DNA of 64,000 bases, from the NCBI GenBank assembly GCA_000333855.2, contig CM007345.1, forward strand, positions 163,947-227,946. Direction: 5' to 3'. Positions 22,905-32,596 of this stretch are shown piece after piece. The DNA is from Endotrypanum monterogeii (taxonomy: Eukaryota; Euglenozoa; Kinetoplastea; Trypanosomatida; Trypanosomatidae). Under the pieces are notes generated by a model that made no database searches, was not told where the DNA came from, and saw nothing but the letters and a program-made list of their open reading frames with translations. Positions within the stretch are counted from its first letter, which is position 1. Each line of letters opens with the position of its first letter. A program made the position numbers and the translations under genes.

Positions 22905-24908
22905 TCAGCTGGCCTGAGCGAAACTGAGAGGCACCACGGCGTCGCGAGCGGCCCGCAATATTGCCATGCAGTCTTCCTCTGATAAATTCTGAAAAAGAAG
23001 CATCTGAAACATCGATTCTCCTAATGCCGCCTGAACGCTTTGTGTTACGCGCAGCCACATCGCACCGGAGGAAGCGGAGGATACATCGGCCCCGTTGCCC
23101 ACCCCCACCGGCAAGATATCTCCGACTCCCAGGTTCTGGCGCTGCATATCCGCAGCACCACGAACAATTAACTGGAGAGCCTGGCAGCAAGCCATCAACG
23201 TGGCCGCGTCGCTGTACGCTGCCAAGCGCAAATTTTTGAGAAGGGACAAGTGACCGCTGCGCTGCGACATGATGTCGAGCAACAACTTTTTCCTCCGATT
23301 CGTTGTAGGGCGGGAGGTAAGCAGCAACACCGCTGTGCGGCCACAAGAGAGCTGCCTGCGCTGTCGTCGTTGGCGATTGAGCACCACGTCAGCCTTCTCC
23401 TCATCGCCCTGGATCGTATAGTCATCGTCGTCGATGGTATCGAGACAGCGAGTCAGTATATCCTGCGTGAGTTGAAGGTTCTTTGCCGCCATGCTCAGCA
23501 GCTCGTTACCCTCGGCTTGATGTGCTGCGTGTTGATCATCGAGGACCAGCTGGAAGAGTGTGTCGAGGTACTCGCTGCGACTCATCGGTTTCAAAAGCGG
23601 ATTGCCTGTGACATGATTGCCAGACAGCCCCCCAACTTCCGCACCGGCAAGTCTGTACGAATCCATTGGATTGTCTAAACCGACGAGGGGCACATAGTCT
23701 ATATCTGTGTCTAGAGCCCCACTACCGTTGCTGCTGTGAAACCGGGCGTAATGATGCTGCTCTTGTTGAAGCTGCAGAGCGCGGATGGCACGAGCGGTGT
23801 GCAGCACTACGACCTCAGAGGCGCGCCACGAGATGACCGAGTTGTTTTGTGTGGTGGATGCTCTTTCCAACTGCTGCATCGCTTTTTCCAGCACGCGTAA
23901 CAACCCTGTTTGTATCGCCCTCGACTGCCGCGGATGGCCCTGACCCAGAACAGCCAGCAGCTCGGTCAGGGGTGCGGCGACCGAAGCATCCCTTTCGTGT
24001 TGCAACGTACGCAATACATGCAAGAGACCCTCCTCCTCCCCCACCAGCTCGCGATACACACGACCCGCATTCACAATGTGCAAAAGGAGAAGCGTGATAG
24101 CCCTTCGCTCCTGCACGAGCAGAGACGACAGGAGGGTGGCAGCACCAGCACTAGTCCTGGCACGTGCCACCGTTGACTTCGCCGTTGTCTCCAGGCAATC
24201 CGTGAGCGTGGCGACCCCGCCACCTTCTACGAACTGAAGAAGAAATCGGGAGCCACGAAGGAAGATGGTCATTGCCTCCACCTGGGCCAGGAGCTCCGAG
24301 GACGATGTCGTTGAAGAAGAGGGGGCCGGCGCCTCTTTTGGGATCAAACCAATTGCGGAGTGCTCTGTGGCAGCGTCCAGCGTTATCTCTGAGGCAGAAC
24401 GAGGCGAAACAATCCGGTCTTTCGGAGGAGACTTCAGCTCTGCACGAGAGGCTGCGAGCTCTGCAGTCGCTGCCTTTGAATACGATGCACTCGCCGTTGA
24501 AACAACATCGGAAATCCAAACTCCGTAGCGAAGCTTCCACCAAGAGGTAATACGTGTCAGCAACAGTGGCGCGGCACTGCCGAGATCCTCTTCCATCTCA
24601 TTGCTGTTGCTCGCACCGTGAAGCGCCCGCAGCGACTCCAGCATACACACGCGTCGGCTGGCGCAAGCGCTGTCCCACACAGTAATCCACGCGGCAGCAC
24701 GACTGCCGCGCAGGTGGGGATCCCTAGCTGCCGAACTCCAGGCTGCACGCATGCCTTTCTGTGCCCGCTGCCTCCCAACCGCACCGACCGGCGGACGACG
24801 TGCAGCGGCCGATCGATCACTGCAGGCAACTGAGGAAGCAACCGTGATGGCCGCAGGAGAGGCCCTTCGGCGTGCGTTAGACACGCCGCTGACTCGTGCA
24901 GCCTGCAT
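22905..24908 (-). CDS. hypothetical alpha-solenoid-like protein, 667 aa
   Basis: A 667-aa protein that I cannot assign to a named family. The first 60 residues are rich in Arg, Ala and Ser with few acids, which would suit a mitochondrial presequence. From about residue 205 to the end, Leu/Ala-rich helix pairs follow each other (for example LLQFVEGGGVATLTDCLE, LLSSLLVQERRAITLLLL), reminiscent of armadillo/HEAT solenoids; glycine-loop phrases such as VEGGGVATL are typical of armadillo units. No catalytic motif is seen. The frame extends to a GTG at 24917, but the first ATG is at 24908, which is used. Size, codon bias and position in the array support a real gene; the solenoid fold is inference. 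Confidence 0.75.
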   Translation of the reverse strand: MQAARVSGVSNARRRASPAAITVASSVACSDRSAAARRPPVGAVGRQRAQKGMRAAWSSAARDPHLRGSRAAAWITVWDSACASRRVCMLESLRALHGASNSNEMEEDLGSAAPLLLTRITSWWKLRYGVWISDVVSTASASYSKAATAELAASRAELKSPPKDRIVSPRSASEITLDAATEHSAIGLIPKEAPAPSSSTTSSSELLAQVEAMTIFLRGSRFLLQFVEGGGVATLTDCLETTAKSTVARARTSAGAATLLSSLLVQERRAITLLLLHIVNAGRVYRELVGEEEGLLHVLRTLQHERDASVAAPLTELLAVLGQGHPRQSRAIQTGLLRVLEKAMQQLERASTTQNNSVISWRASEVVVLHTARAIRALQLQQEQHHYARFHSSNGSGALDTDIDYVPLVGLDNPMDSYRLAGAEVGGLSGNHVTGNPLLKPMSRSEYLDTLFQLVLDDQHAAHQAEGNELLSMAAKNLQLTQDILTRCLDTIDDDDYTIQGDEEKADVVLNRQRRQRRQLSCGRTAVLLLTSRPTTNRRKKLLLDIMSQRSGHLSLLKNLRLAAYSDAATLMACCQALQLIVRGAADMQRQNLGVGDILPVGVGNGADVSSASSGAMWLRVTQSVQAALGESMFQMLLFQNLSEEDCMAILRAARDAVVPLSFAQAS

Positions 24909-26222
24909 CGTTTTCACACCACTTAATTTTTTTTTTAATCCTCACAGTGCGTGTCGAAATGCCAGACAACAATGCAAGACGGGAGAAGAGCGGTAACAAG
25001 ATACCGAAGAGTTGATGCACAGAAATGCAGAGTGATGCACTCCCACGTCAGTGCGAAGAAGAATATGTCCCAGCTCAACAACTCCTGCACAAATCTACAC
25101 ACACACAGGGTAAGAAAAAAAAGAGGGGGGAACGAAGAATAGCGAGCGCATTAGGGGATCAATATGTGCCGAATTAAGAGAAATCCAGCGTGTGGGACAA
25201 CCAATCAGAGAGCGAGGAAATATCGGTGAGACGTTGGGTAGGGAAAATTGTGGGTCATGCGCAGTCGACCTTGCCGCAAGAGGCGCAAAGATTAGAAGAA
25301 CAGGTGACTACTTTTTTTTTTTTTATAAAGGGGGAGCACCCAGTGGCATGGAGTCACGGAAACGATGCAGTGCACGAGCGGCTGTAGAACGCATTTGGCA
25401 AAAGGGAAAAAATGCGGCGAAAGGAGCAGGGATAAGAATTGTTTCCTCTGACCAGGGGTTAGGAGCAGAAGAATCTAAACTCAGCAGATCAGCTGACGCC
25501 ACGCGCCTACCTCCCTCCTTCTTTTCCTCTCAACCTGCTGACACCAAGCCCACAAACAGAGGAGCCGACTTCACCCGGAGAACACACCCACCTCTGCTTT
25601 GAGTACAGCTTCGGTGCCCTGGTTTCTTTTTCTGGGTACTACTCTGATATTCCCCTTTGCGGTACTGACTCAGATTTCTCTCTACGAGGGTGGAGATGGC
25701 TTTGATATACTTCATCGCCCAAGCAGCTGGAGACCTCACCTGTCGTCGCCAACACTCGAAAACCGAAACGGGTGAGCCAATGAAAAACGAATGCCAACTT
25801 GAGAGAGAGCGCACGCGCGCTACCGTAAAAACAGACGAATGTGAAACGGAGTCAAGAACAAAAGCACCAAATAAAAAAAAACGCCACACCAAACGTCAGT
25901 TACACGTGCAAAAACAAAGAACACATAGATATATATATATATATATCTATATATATATATATATGTGTGTGTGTGCGGACGAGCAGGCGATGATAATGGG
26001 AACCCCCCTCTCCCCTCTTCGGCAGGGTTCACCATTCCAGCTACACACACACACACACACAGAGAAGTACGCTTCAGTACCTACGCATCAGCAAAAAAAA
26101 AAAACTGACTTGCACACGCGCACACACAAACTTCTGCACGGAATCAGATACGCGCATGTACGTAGGAGCACATACATACAACCCCCTGGAGAGTCCCCCT
26201 ACCGATCGCGCCTCTTGCCATG
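24909..26222. other. spacer with (TA)n; one doubtful small frame
   Basis: It holds a (TA)n tract at 25929-25964, a (CA)n tract at 26043-26061 and poly(A) runs. A basic 61-codon frame starting at an ATG near 25712 and ending at 25530 on the minus strand has no domain and is not accepted as a gene. Confidence 0.55.
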
Positions 26223-26816
26223 TTAACGCGTTGCTGCACGAAGAGAGCGCTTCATCGGGCGCAGCACCAGGTTGATGACCAGCACCGCCACACCGAAGAC
26301 AATCAACATTAAAAGGCAGACCTGAAACTCAATCAAGCGGCGCTTCGACTTGGGAAGCAACTGGAACTGCAACCGCTGGCGATCCGTCTGACTGCTGTGC
26401 GCCTTCACGTAATACGGCGAGTCAGGGTCCTTCACAATTTCATACGCCTTAAAGACGCGGTCTACCATTTTGGCATCGGGATACTTCCCTTTGGGACCGT
26501 ACTTGGCCTTGGCCTTCTCAAAAGCCGCCTCGATATCCTCCACAGTGCTGTCCGACGGCAGGTCAAGAACTTCCAATGGGTCAAACTGCGTAAGGAAGGC
26601 CTCCTGGTCACGCTTTCCCGGCATCTGCGCGTACTGAGTGCGCCGTTGCTCACCGAGTGGGAATCGCATGACACACTCAGAACAAGCAGCACCGGTAGAT
26701 GCCAACAACTGTATATGATAGCGAGACGAAGAGGTGCGGAATGCGGCGGTACTGGAAAAAGATCGCACCGTCGCTGGCACGGCGATGCGATGCAGCACTA
26801 TCGTATTCGAGCGCAT
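26223..26816 (-). CDS. membrane-anchored J-like protein lacking HPD
   Basis: A 197-aa protein. The head (MRSNTIVLHRIAVPATVRSF) is basic and Ser/Ala-rich like a mitochondrial targeting sequence. Residues 78-140 (DPLEVLDLPSDSTVEDIEAA, then a Lys-rich loop and VFKAYEIVKDPDSPYY) read like a J domain: helix II, loop, then helix III with the A-Y-E/D-P end. The HPD tripeptide that activates Hsp70 is absent, the loop reading KYGPKGKYPDAK instead. One membrane helix follows at about 164-186, with a short basic tail. J-like proteins without HPD act in the mitochondrial import motor (Pam16 type) and in some ER complexes; a mitochondrial inner-membrane role is inferred. A transport chaperone, respiratory assembly factor or structural role is equally possible. 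Confidence 0.75.
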   Translation of the reverse strand: MRSNTIVLHRIAVPATVRSFSSTAAFRTSSSRYHIQLLASTGAACSECVMRFPLGEQRRTQYAQMPGKRDQEAFLTQFDPLEVLDLPSDSTVEDIEAAFEKAKAKYGPKGKYPDAKMVDRVFKAYEIVKDPDSPYYVKAHSSQTDRQRLQFQLLPKSKRRLIEFQVCLLMLIVFGVAVLVINLVLRPMKRSLRAATR

Positions 26817-27599
26817 CCAGCCCTACAGACTGCCACCTCGTCGTTGCAGATATGCGTGCGTTCACAGCTCTCAATAACCTGAGAGACCTACACAAGATTA
26901 TAAAATGGGGTAAGGCAGTGAGTATGCGTCAGTATAGGCACACGGGGAAAACGTGCACCGCATGTGGACGCCCCCGAGAACACCAACGAGTGAAATATAC
27001 GTCGATCAACAGGGATAGAGTCAGGGTAGCGGGTAAATAAACGATTGGAACACGCCAGTCATTCTCAGAGAAAACGACAGTGGGGGTGGGAGGGCTCCGT
27101 TGTGTACAGCACTGGACAAAAAGAGTCGAGTGTTTCTCCAGCATCTTGTTTTTTGTGAGGGCGTTTTCAGGGGGGGGTATTCTTGCTGCTTTTGTGGTTA
27201 ATGAAGTTTTGGAGCCCATCTGTAATCGTGGATACACTCTACGGTGTGGACGAACCCTCCATCATCTCCTCAGCGCAGGTGCCACTGCTCTGCGGCTGTC
27301 ACCCCTCCCCCTCCCTTTTCTTCTAACTTGAAGTTTTTTGAGGGTTTGAAGTAGCACAAGCACTTTCTGGGACTCATACAGTCACAGGAGAAACAAAACG
27401 AAAAAAAAAACATGGCGAGAAGGACACACTAGAGGAAAAGAAAGACGGGGGGTGTCGAGGACAAAAACACAAGGGATATTCCTGGCAGCGTCTCGGCATA
27501 CCTTGAAAGGCATTCTACGCTAGCAGCAGTAACGCTTGGTATCACCACAAATTCATAGACAATGAAATAAATGAGCACATGCAGACGAAAGGGGAAGCG

Positions 27600-27633
<34 letters not shown>

Positions 27634-27661
27634 CTTTTCCTGTCGCAGGGAGCTCCCACCT
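26817..27661. other. spacer with (CA)n
   Basis: Holds a (CA)16 tract at about 27600-27632 and short A/G runs. No gene is supported. Confidence 0.6.
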
Positions 27662-28711
27662 TCAGGAGCTGTACAAGATGGTGGGACGGCGCCCCTCAGA
27701 GAGCTCCAGGCTCACCAGCTCCTCGTCGAACAACTCGATGAACTCCTCGTTGTCAGCACGACTCTTATTACCCGCAAACCGGCGATACTCTTCTAAAATA
27801 GAAACAAGATTCCATCGCTGAAGCTTTCTCAAACACCCACAGACAATTCCTGAGCGGTAACGTCCCTTGGAGCACGTAATGAGCAGCGGGTAGTACTGTG
27901 GGTCGAGTAGTATGTGCAGGATGCCAACGACCACCGCCTCAGAAAGGGTCATGAGGCCATGCAGCTTACCCTCGTAGGATGGCACCGCCGCTTCAAAGTC
28001 AACGCCACCGCCGACGCTATAGCCTGACCTGTTCGCGGGGAAGTAGAGTGGATCGGGAATAAGCACTGGCGAATATTTGGAGCTCACTTGACGCTCACCG
28101 ACGTTTTCTTGTAGGAAGCGCACCGCATTGGACGTTCCGGCGGTTGCGGGGCCGGTCGAGGTGGTATGCCAATCTCGGGCTCCGGTAGAAGCGCTTCGTT
28201 CCTCCTCTCGGGCATCGGCATTGCCTTCTGGCCAACCCTCACCCTCAACTTGACTGTGGTTGCCGTTGTTGGGGGTCCCAATGAACGGGCGGTTGCGCTC
28301 AACACCGCTGGAAGTGGGCGCGGCGGCGTCGTGGCCCTCTTCCTTTGTGCTGCCGCCCTTGACCCCATTTACGTTTATGGCGCCACTCGACGAAACCTCG
28401 GTTGCACTCCTTCCACCAGACACTCGGTTGATGTCACTGCGGCTGGGGACGTGCGCTGCTGAAAGGGGACTGTACGTTTGAGCCACCCCACGGAACGTAC
28501 CGTAAGTCTGTGATTCGCTCACGAGAGGGCAGAAGATGGTCACCTCAGACTCCTGTAGCCAGTGTACGAAGGCCTCATCGTGAATCTCGGTGAGCAGAAT
28601 GCAAGTGCGCAGTCCCAGGGATGAGAGAAAGCCGTAGTGTCGTGGCTCCGGGGCCCCACAACGGAAGATGCCCTCCTCGACGTAGCCAAAATTGGGCGGA
28701 ATGACTTTCAT
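27662..28711 (-). CDS. Siw14/PFA-DSP-type atypical dual-specificity phosphatase
   Basis: A 349-aa protein from the ATG at 28711. It matches plant and fungal atypical DSPs (Siw14/OCA), which in yeast remove the 5-beta-phosphate of inositol pyrophosphates. The N-terminal half is IPPNFGYVEEGIFRCGAPEP with SLGLRTCILLTEI. The C-terminal half has the P-loop CSKGRYRSG (Cys280 to Arg286, CX5R), then CLRKLQRWNLVSILEEYRRF and a final acidic helix. Between them, residues about 70-245 form a Ser/Gly/Asn/Glu-rich insertion that the core family lacks. The His that normally precedes the catalytic Cys is Thr279. The frame runs upstream to 29104, but that part is a hydrophobic/repeat translation beyond a likely splice acceptor. 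It is probably a cytosolic phosphatase; activity is likely but not certain. Confidence 0.85.
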   Translation of the reverse strand: MKVIPPNFGYVEEGIFRCGAPEPRHYGFLSSLGLRTCILLTEIHDEAFVHWLQESEVTIFCPLVSESQTYGTFRGVAQTYSPLSAAHVPSRSDINRVSGGRSATEVSSSGAINVNGVKGGSTKEEGHDAAAPTSSGVERNRPFIGTPNNGNHSQVEGEGWPEGNADAREEERSASTGARDWHTTSTGPATAGTSNAVRFLQENVGERQVSSKYSPVLIPDPLYFPANRSGYSVGGGVDFEAAVPSYEGKLHGLMTLSEAVVVGILHILLDPQYYPLLITCSKGRYRSGIVCGCLRKLQRWNLVSILEEYRRFAGNKSRADNEEFIELFDEELVSLELSEGRRPTILYSS

Positions 28712-28748
28712 TACCTTCTCCAAGCCTCGGGCAATCGTCTCACCCAAA

Positions 28749-28765
28749 CTAAGTAGTGGAGGGTG
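28749..28765 (-). promoter_or_regulatory. candidate trans-splice acceptor for Siw14-like gene
   Basis: On the coding strand the pyrimidine-rich CCACCCTCCACTACTTAG ends at 28749, giving a 37-base leader before ATG 28711. It supports the short start. Confidence 0.45.
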
Positions 28766-29347
28766 GTGAGTTATGCTGCTTGCTTCGCGGGTGACAACAC
28801 AAAAGGGGCGGTAAATAAAAATCAAGCAAAGGGTAGCAGCACGAGATTTGAGGAGAGAAGTAATAAAAACATTCCGCGCACGACGCGGTGGTGCAATGCG
28901 AGCTGGTAAGATGATCAAATGGTGAAGACCCTTCAATGAGCGAACGACGCCACACACGCACCCGCACACGCACATTGGCGTGAGGAGACAGAATTTGTGG
29001 GGCAACACAAACAGTCGCACGAGCGGAACAACAACAACAAAAAAAAAAAGATGCGCTCCTTGCGCCAATACCCCTCTGCGGACACCCCGAACAACACAAT
29101 CCACAAGTCAACTTTTCGTCTAGCTTGCGGTGACCCTAACCGATAAAAGCGCTGACGCACCCAGTTGTCGTGAGCCGTGTCCGGAATATTTTCTCGGCAA
29201 CGTCATATTTCGCCTTTGCGGTGTGTTCCCATACTCTTCCGCCTGAGTCAGAGACGCGGAAGAACTGGTGGGATCACACACACACACACACACACACATC
29301 CTCTTTCTCCCAACATCACAAAGCTACGCCTCCGCAGCAGATGGAAA

Positions 29348-29920
29348 CTAAAACTGAGGCATCTGAGACCCGAAGTTGTCCCTGCGGTTGGCCTTCATGG
29401 AGGCATACGGGTCCCGGCCGCCGTCGGCTGCCACCTGAGTCTCATGACGATCGCGTTTCTTTCGTATCCGCTCGTAACTCTCTTGCACGGCGCACAGTGT
29501 CAGAGACATCTTTTCATCGGTCTTCAGTCTCTCCTTCAGCTTGACCATAAACTCGTCGTCGTGCTGCGCACCGTCTGTTAGCATTCGCATATCCTTGGCA
29601 GCCCCTCCGTGTTGGCGCAGGTAATTGATGTACTCGGTGTCGGTGCGTAACTCGCGCTGGATGGCGACAAGCCACTGCTGATCGCAGCACGCTTGCAGAA
29701 CTTCATAGTAGACCTGCGGGTTGAACTCGCGCCCGCAAGCTGTTTTGATGGGTGTATGTAGACCGACGCTACTCTGCAGATGATGGCCGCGGCGCATCTC
29801 CCATCCTTGATGACCACCACCTGGCTTCGAGCCCTCAGTGGGGATGTGGCCAGGAATAATAGTCCGTCGCATCACGACTAGCGCGCCAGGGCGAAGACGA
29901 GTATGCAGCAGGCGGCGCAT
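29348..29920 (-). CDS. hypothetical probable mitochondrial protein, 190 aa
   Basis: A 190-aa protein starting MRRLLHTRLRPGALVVMRR, a basic, hydroxyl-bearing, acid-free head typical of mitochondrial targeting. The body is hydrophilic and helical (YYEVLQACCDQQWLVAIQ, then KLKERLKTDEKMSLTLCAVQ, then RIRKKRDRH) and has no membrane span. The tail is Asn/Gln/Asp-rich. No known domain is recognised. The frame extends ten codons further to a GTG, so ATG 29920 is used. Its neighbours include a J-like membrane protein and ATP synthase subunit e, which suits a mitochondrial matrix or respiratory-complex role, but that is inference. Confidence 0.7.
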   Translation of the reverse strand: MRRLLHTRLRPGALVVMRRTIIPGHIPTEGSKPGGGHQGWEMRRGHHLQSSVGLHTPIKTACGREFNPQVYYEVLQACCDQQWLVAIQRELRTDTEYINYLRQHGGAAKDMRMLTDGAQHDDEFMVKLKERLKTDEKMSLTLCAVQESYERIRKKRDRHETQVAADGGRDPYASMKANRRDNFGSQMPQF

Positions 29921-31086
29921 GGCTAGACAGCGCGTGTAAAGGTTGTACACACACTAGTCCACGGTAGAGCACAGGGATACCTGTAGATGAGTGTCTTACA
30001 TGTGTGACGAAGCACCTGAATTACCCTCAAATGGAGCGCTGTGCGTTGGCGTAGCGCAAAAAAAAAAAAAAATGGGAAAGGCAGATCCTGCGTAGAGTAG
30101 GTAAGGTTGAGAAACAGCGACTGTGTAGGGGGACGTAAACACCCACACATGTGCGGGGGCCACCCTGTGTGGAGACAGTGTGAAGCAGCATGTCGAGAGG
30201 ACAAGAAGAGGAGAACGAAAACCACACGGACGAAACGCTGATCGGCTATGTTGCAAATGCTGTCAGGTACCATTTCTACTACAGCTGCTGCAATTTTTGT
30301 TTTCTTTCTTTCTGGCGTTGTTGTGCGTGCTACTCAATAAAACAATAAAAAATGTGCGAGAATATGTATACACACACACACACACACACAAAGATACGCA
30401 GGCGCGTACAAAAAATATTTTCCCTACCAGTGTGCCTGTGTATGGGTGTATACACATTTCTCTACGTAGAAATACACACCATTCTCCTCCCCCTCCTTGG
30501 GCCAATCCGTGCGCCCGAGTTTACCTCGGTCTTTTAATCATTTCAAGGGAGTTCCCTCCGCCTCACATACCCACTACAGACTGCTGAGGACGCACATTCC
30601 TATTTCTCTGATCGCCTCCTCCTTCTTCCATGGAGACGCGCATTCATGGCTGTTGCGCGCGTCTTGCTTCCCTTGGTGGTGGGGGGGGGGGGGGGGAGAG
30701 GAGCCCAAGTGAACGCATGTGTGGCTCTGGAGATAGTATTCTACCTCCTACTAAGTTGCACTTTTTTTTCTTCTTCTTTGCCTCCCCTACGGTGGACGTG
30801 GCATCGATAGGGACAAAAGCCGTCACCGTGCCAGAACGCAAGCATGACAAGAAGACGCGCACGCAGCTACACGCCCACCGCCCTAATCCGAAAAGGAGGC
30901 GATTACAGTACCCCAGCCTAAACAACATCGAGGGGAAAGCTTAATCGACACGAGGAGGCGGTGAAGGGAATATGGCAAAGCAGACGAAGGTTCACTACCC
31001 TCATCGCTGCTGCTGCTGCCGCTGCTTCTCCTCTACGCCATCGGTGATGCACCCACAGCGCGACGTCAGCCAAGGAAAAAAAAAAA
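29921..31086. other. spacer, no gene seen
   Basis: Holds poly(A) runs, (CA)n at about 30370-30390 and a G16 run near 30681-30696. No gene is supported. Confidence 0.6.
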
Positions 31087-31386
31087 TCAGTGCATCGCTT
31101 TCTCCACGTCCTTGTACAAATCCCTCAGGCCCTCTGGCACCACAGCAGGGACGCCCTTCTCGACATCGGCTGCCTGCTGTGCCTCCCTCAAGTCCTGAGT
31201 GGCCTGATAGCGCTCCACATTTTGCTGGCGCACGCGCTGTTGATGAGCGGCCCATTCCGCATCGTTCGCGCACTTTTCACGGAACCCTTTGTTGAAGCCA
31301 AGCCACGCGACCACAATATACGAGAAATTGCGGAACTGATTGAGCGTCTTCGGCGCCACCTTGGTAGCGGCAGCAGACACGGACAT
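31087..31386 (-). CDS. probable F-type ATP synthase subunit e
   Basis: A 99-aa protein. One membrane helix lies near the N-terminus (about 19-33) with a GxxxG motif (GFNKG, 30-34). A long charged, probably coiled helix follows (HQQRVRQQNVERYQATQDLR). This is the plan of ATP synthase subunit e, a peripheral-stalk-side Fo subunit that pairs with subunit g through GxxxG and helps dimers form and cristae bend. The pattern R-N-F-S-Y then L-G-x-x-x-G resembles the mammalian protein. From memory, the T. brucei subunit e gene also lies between SCD6 and the Pol I second subunit gene, matching this order. The length is right for the family, and no cleavable presequence is needed. Assignment rests on a short motif plus remembered synteny. 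Confidence 0.65.
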   Translation of the reverse strand: MSVSAAATKVAPKTLNQFRNFSYIVVAWLGFNKGFREKCANDAEWAAHQQRVRQQNVERYQATQDLREAQQAADVEKGVPAVVPEGLRDLYKDVEKAMH

Positions 31387-32042
31387 GATGATGCTGGTGA
31401 CTGTGTGCGGAGGTGCGGTGGGTGTATGAGCCTATACGCACGGGCTTTGACAAACCAAGAGAAGTGTTTTACGTTTTCTTTTTTAGTAGGTAGAAAATAT
31501 CTACGGAGAGCACATGCTACTCGTGCGTGCGTGACCGCACCAGAGGGGGGGAGACGGAGACAAAACGCGTGAAAAGGAATTTGAAGAATTTGGGATGACC
31601 ACATCGTTTTGTAGAAGCGGCAAAAACATCAGCATTCGCCATCGTGGAAGGGTGAAAGAACATCAAAAAAAAAAAGAAGAAAGGAAAGGAAAGGAAAGAA
31701 TGAAGACGAAGAAGAATCTACGCACATCAAGGAAGGGAGCAACACCTCATCCCAATCCACAAAGCAGGGCGGGGGGGAGGAGGGGAAAGAATATTTATTC
31801 TTGACAAGTGAGTAAGGCCTTGGCTTGCCCCCCCCCTTAACCTCCCCTCCCCCCCCACCCCGCCGCTTCAACTCCTCGCCGGTCTCGCATCACCAGAGCG
31901 CCCACCGCAGCCAAACGAGAGAGACGCGGTGATAAGTCGGTAGTGAGGCGTACGACACCGATGCCAACTCGCATCATGTTCACATTTCTCATTTATAAGC
32001 GCTTCTAGGCACCCCAAATATGCACGTGAGTGTGTGTGTGTC

Positions 32043-32073
<31 letters not shown>

Positions 32074-32290
32074 TCAATGACGAGCGTGTAATCAAATCTG
32101 AAGTGTACACGCATTCACAAGAAAACTCCGTACCCAGACCCACCTGCCGGGAGCCTGAAGCGAGCTCAACCGCATAACAGGCAGAGATTCACAAAAAAAA
32201 AAAAACGAAGGCGGACAGTAATGTCGCTAGAAGAAAAAGGAGCGACTGCTCTACTACGCTCCTCCGCAGCGTCATCAGCACACTTTCACA
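31387..32290. other. spacer with (TG)n
   Basis: Holds a (GT)n tract at about 32032-32073, C9 runs and poly(A) runs. No gene is supported. Confidence 0.6.
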
Positions 32291-32596
32291 TCAACTCCGC
32301 GGCACAAGCGGCGGACTCCGTTTTCCCTCCTCGGATTCAGCATCAACAAAACCATAGGTATCCGGCTGCGGCACTCTGGTCCGCCGTAGCTGCATTACGA
32401 TCTCGCTCTCGTACTCACATCGCCCCATTGGGTTTCCGCGACAGAACTGATTGATGACAGCAATGCCGAATAGGCAAAGCGCAAACGAAGCGAAGGCGCC
32501 CCGCCAGGTTGGTGTGGAACTGGCCGGACCAAACCAGTCGCCAGCTGCTCCTTGATGGTGAAAAATGGAGCCGCGCAGGATCTGATTTCGGTGCAT
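32291..32596 (-). CDS. hypothetical small single-span membrane protein, 101 aa
   Basis: A 101-aa protein from the ATG at 32596. The head is short and aromatic/basic (MHRNQILRGSIFHHQG), one hydrophobic helix lies at about 33-50 (GAFASFALCLFGIAVINQF), and a charged tail follows (EYESEIVMQLRRTRVPQPDT). That plan is common for accessory subunits of mitochondrial complexes I, III and IV, but no family is recognised. The frame extends upstream to 32668 with a hydrophobic stretch that is more likely leader. It is counted as a gene because of its position in the array, good codon bias and orderly protein layout. Confidence 0.6.
   Translation of the reverse strand: MHRNQILRGSIFHHQGAAGDWFGPASSTPTWRGAFASFALCLFGIAVINQFCRGNPMGRCEYESEIVMQLRRTRVPQPDTYGFVDAESEEGKRSPPLVPRS

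Noticed and set aside
24909..24917. Upstream start codon of the 667-aa protein
   Set aside because: The codon at 24917 is GTG; the first ATG is 24908.
25530..25714. Basic 61-codon minus-strand frame
   Set aside because: No domain, no codon bias, and it lies where a 5' leader or 3' UTR is expected.
28712..29104. 131 extra N-terminal residues on the Siw14-like phosphatase
   Set aside because: Repeat-like Cys/Val/Phe translation upstream of a likely acceptor; the domain begins right after ATG 28711.
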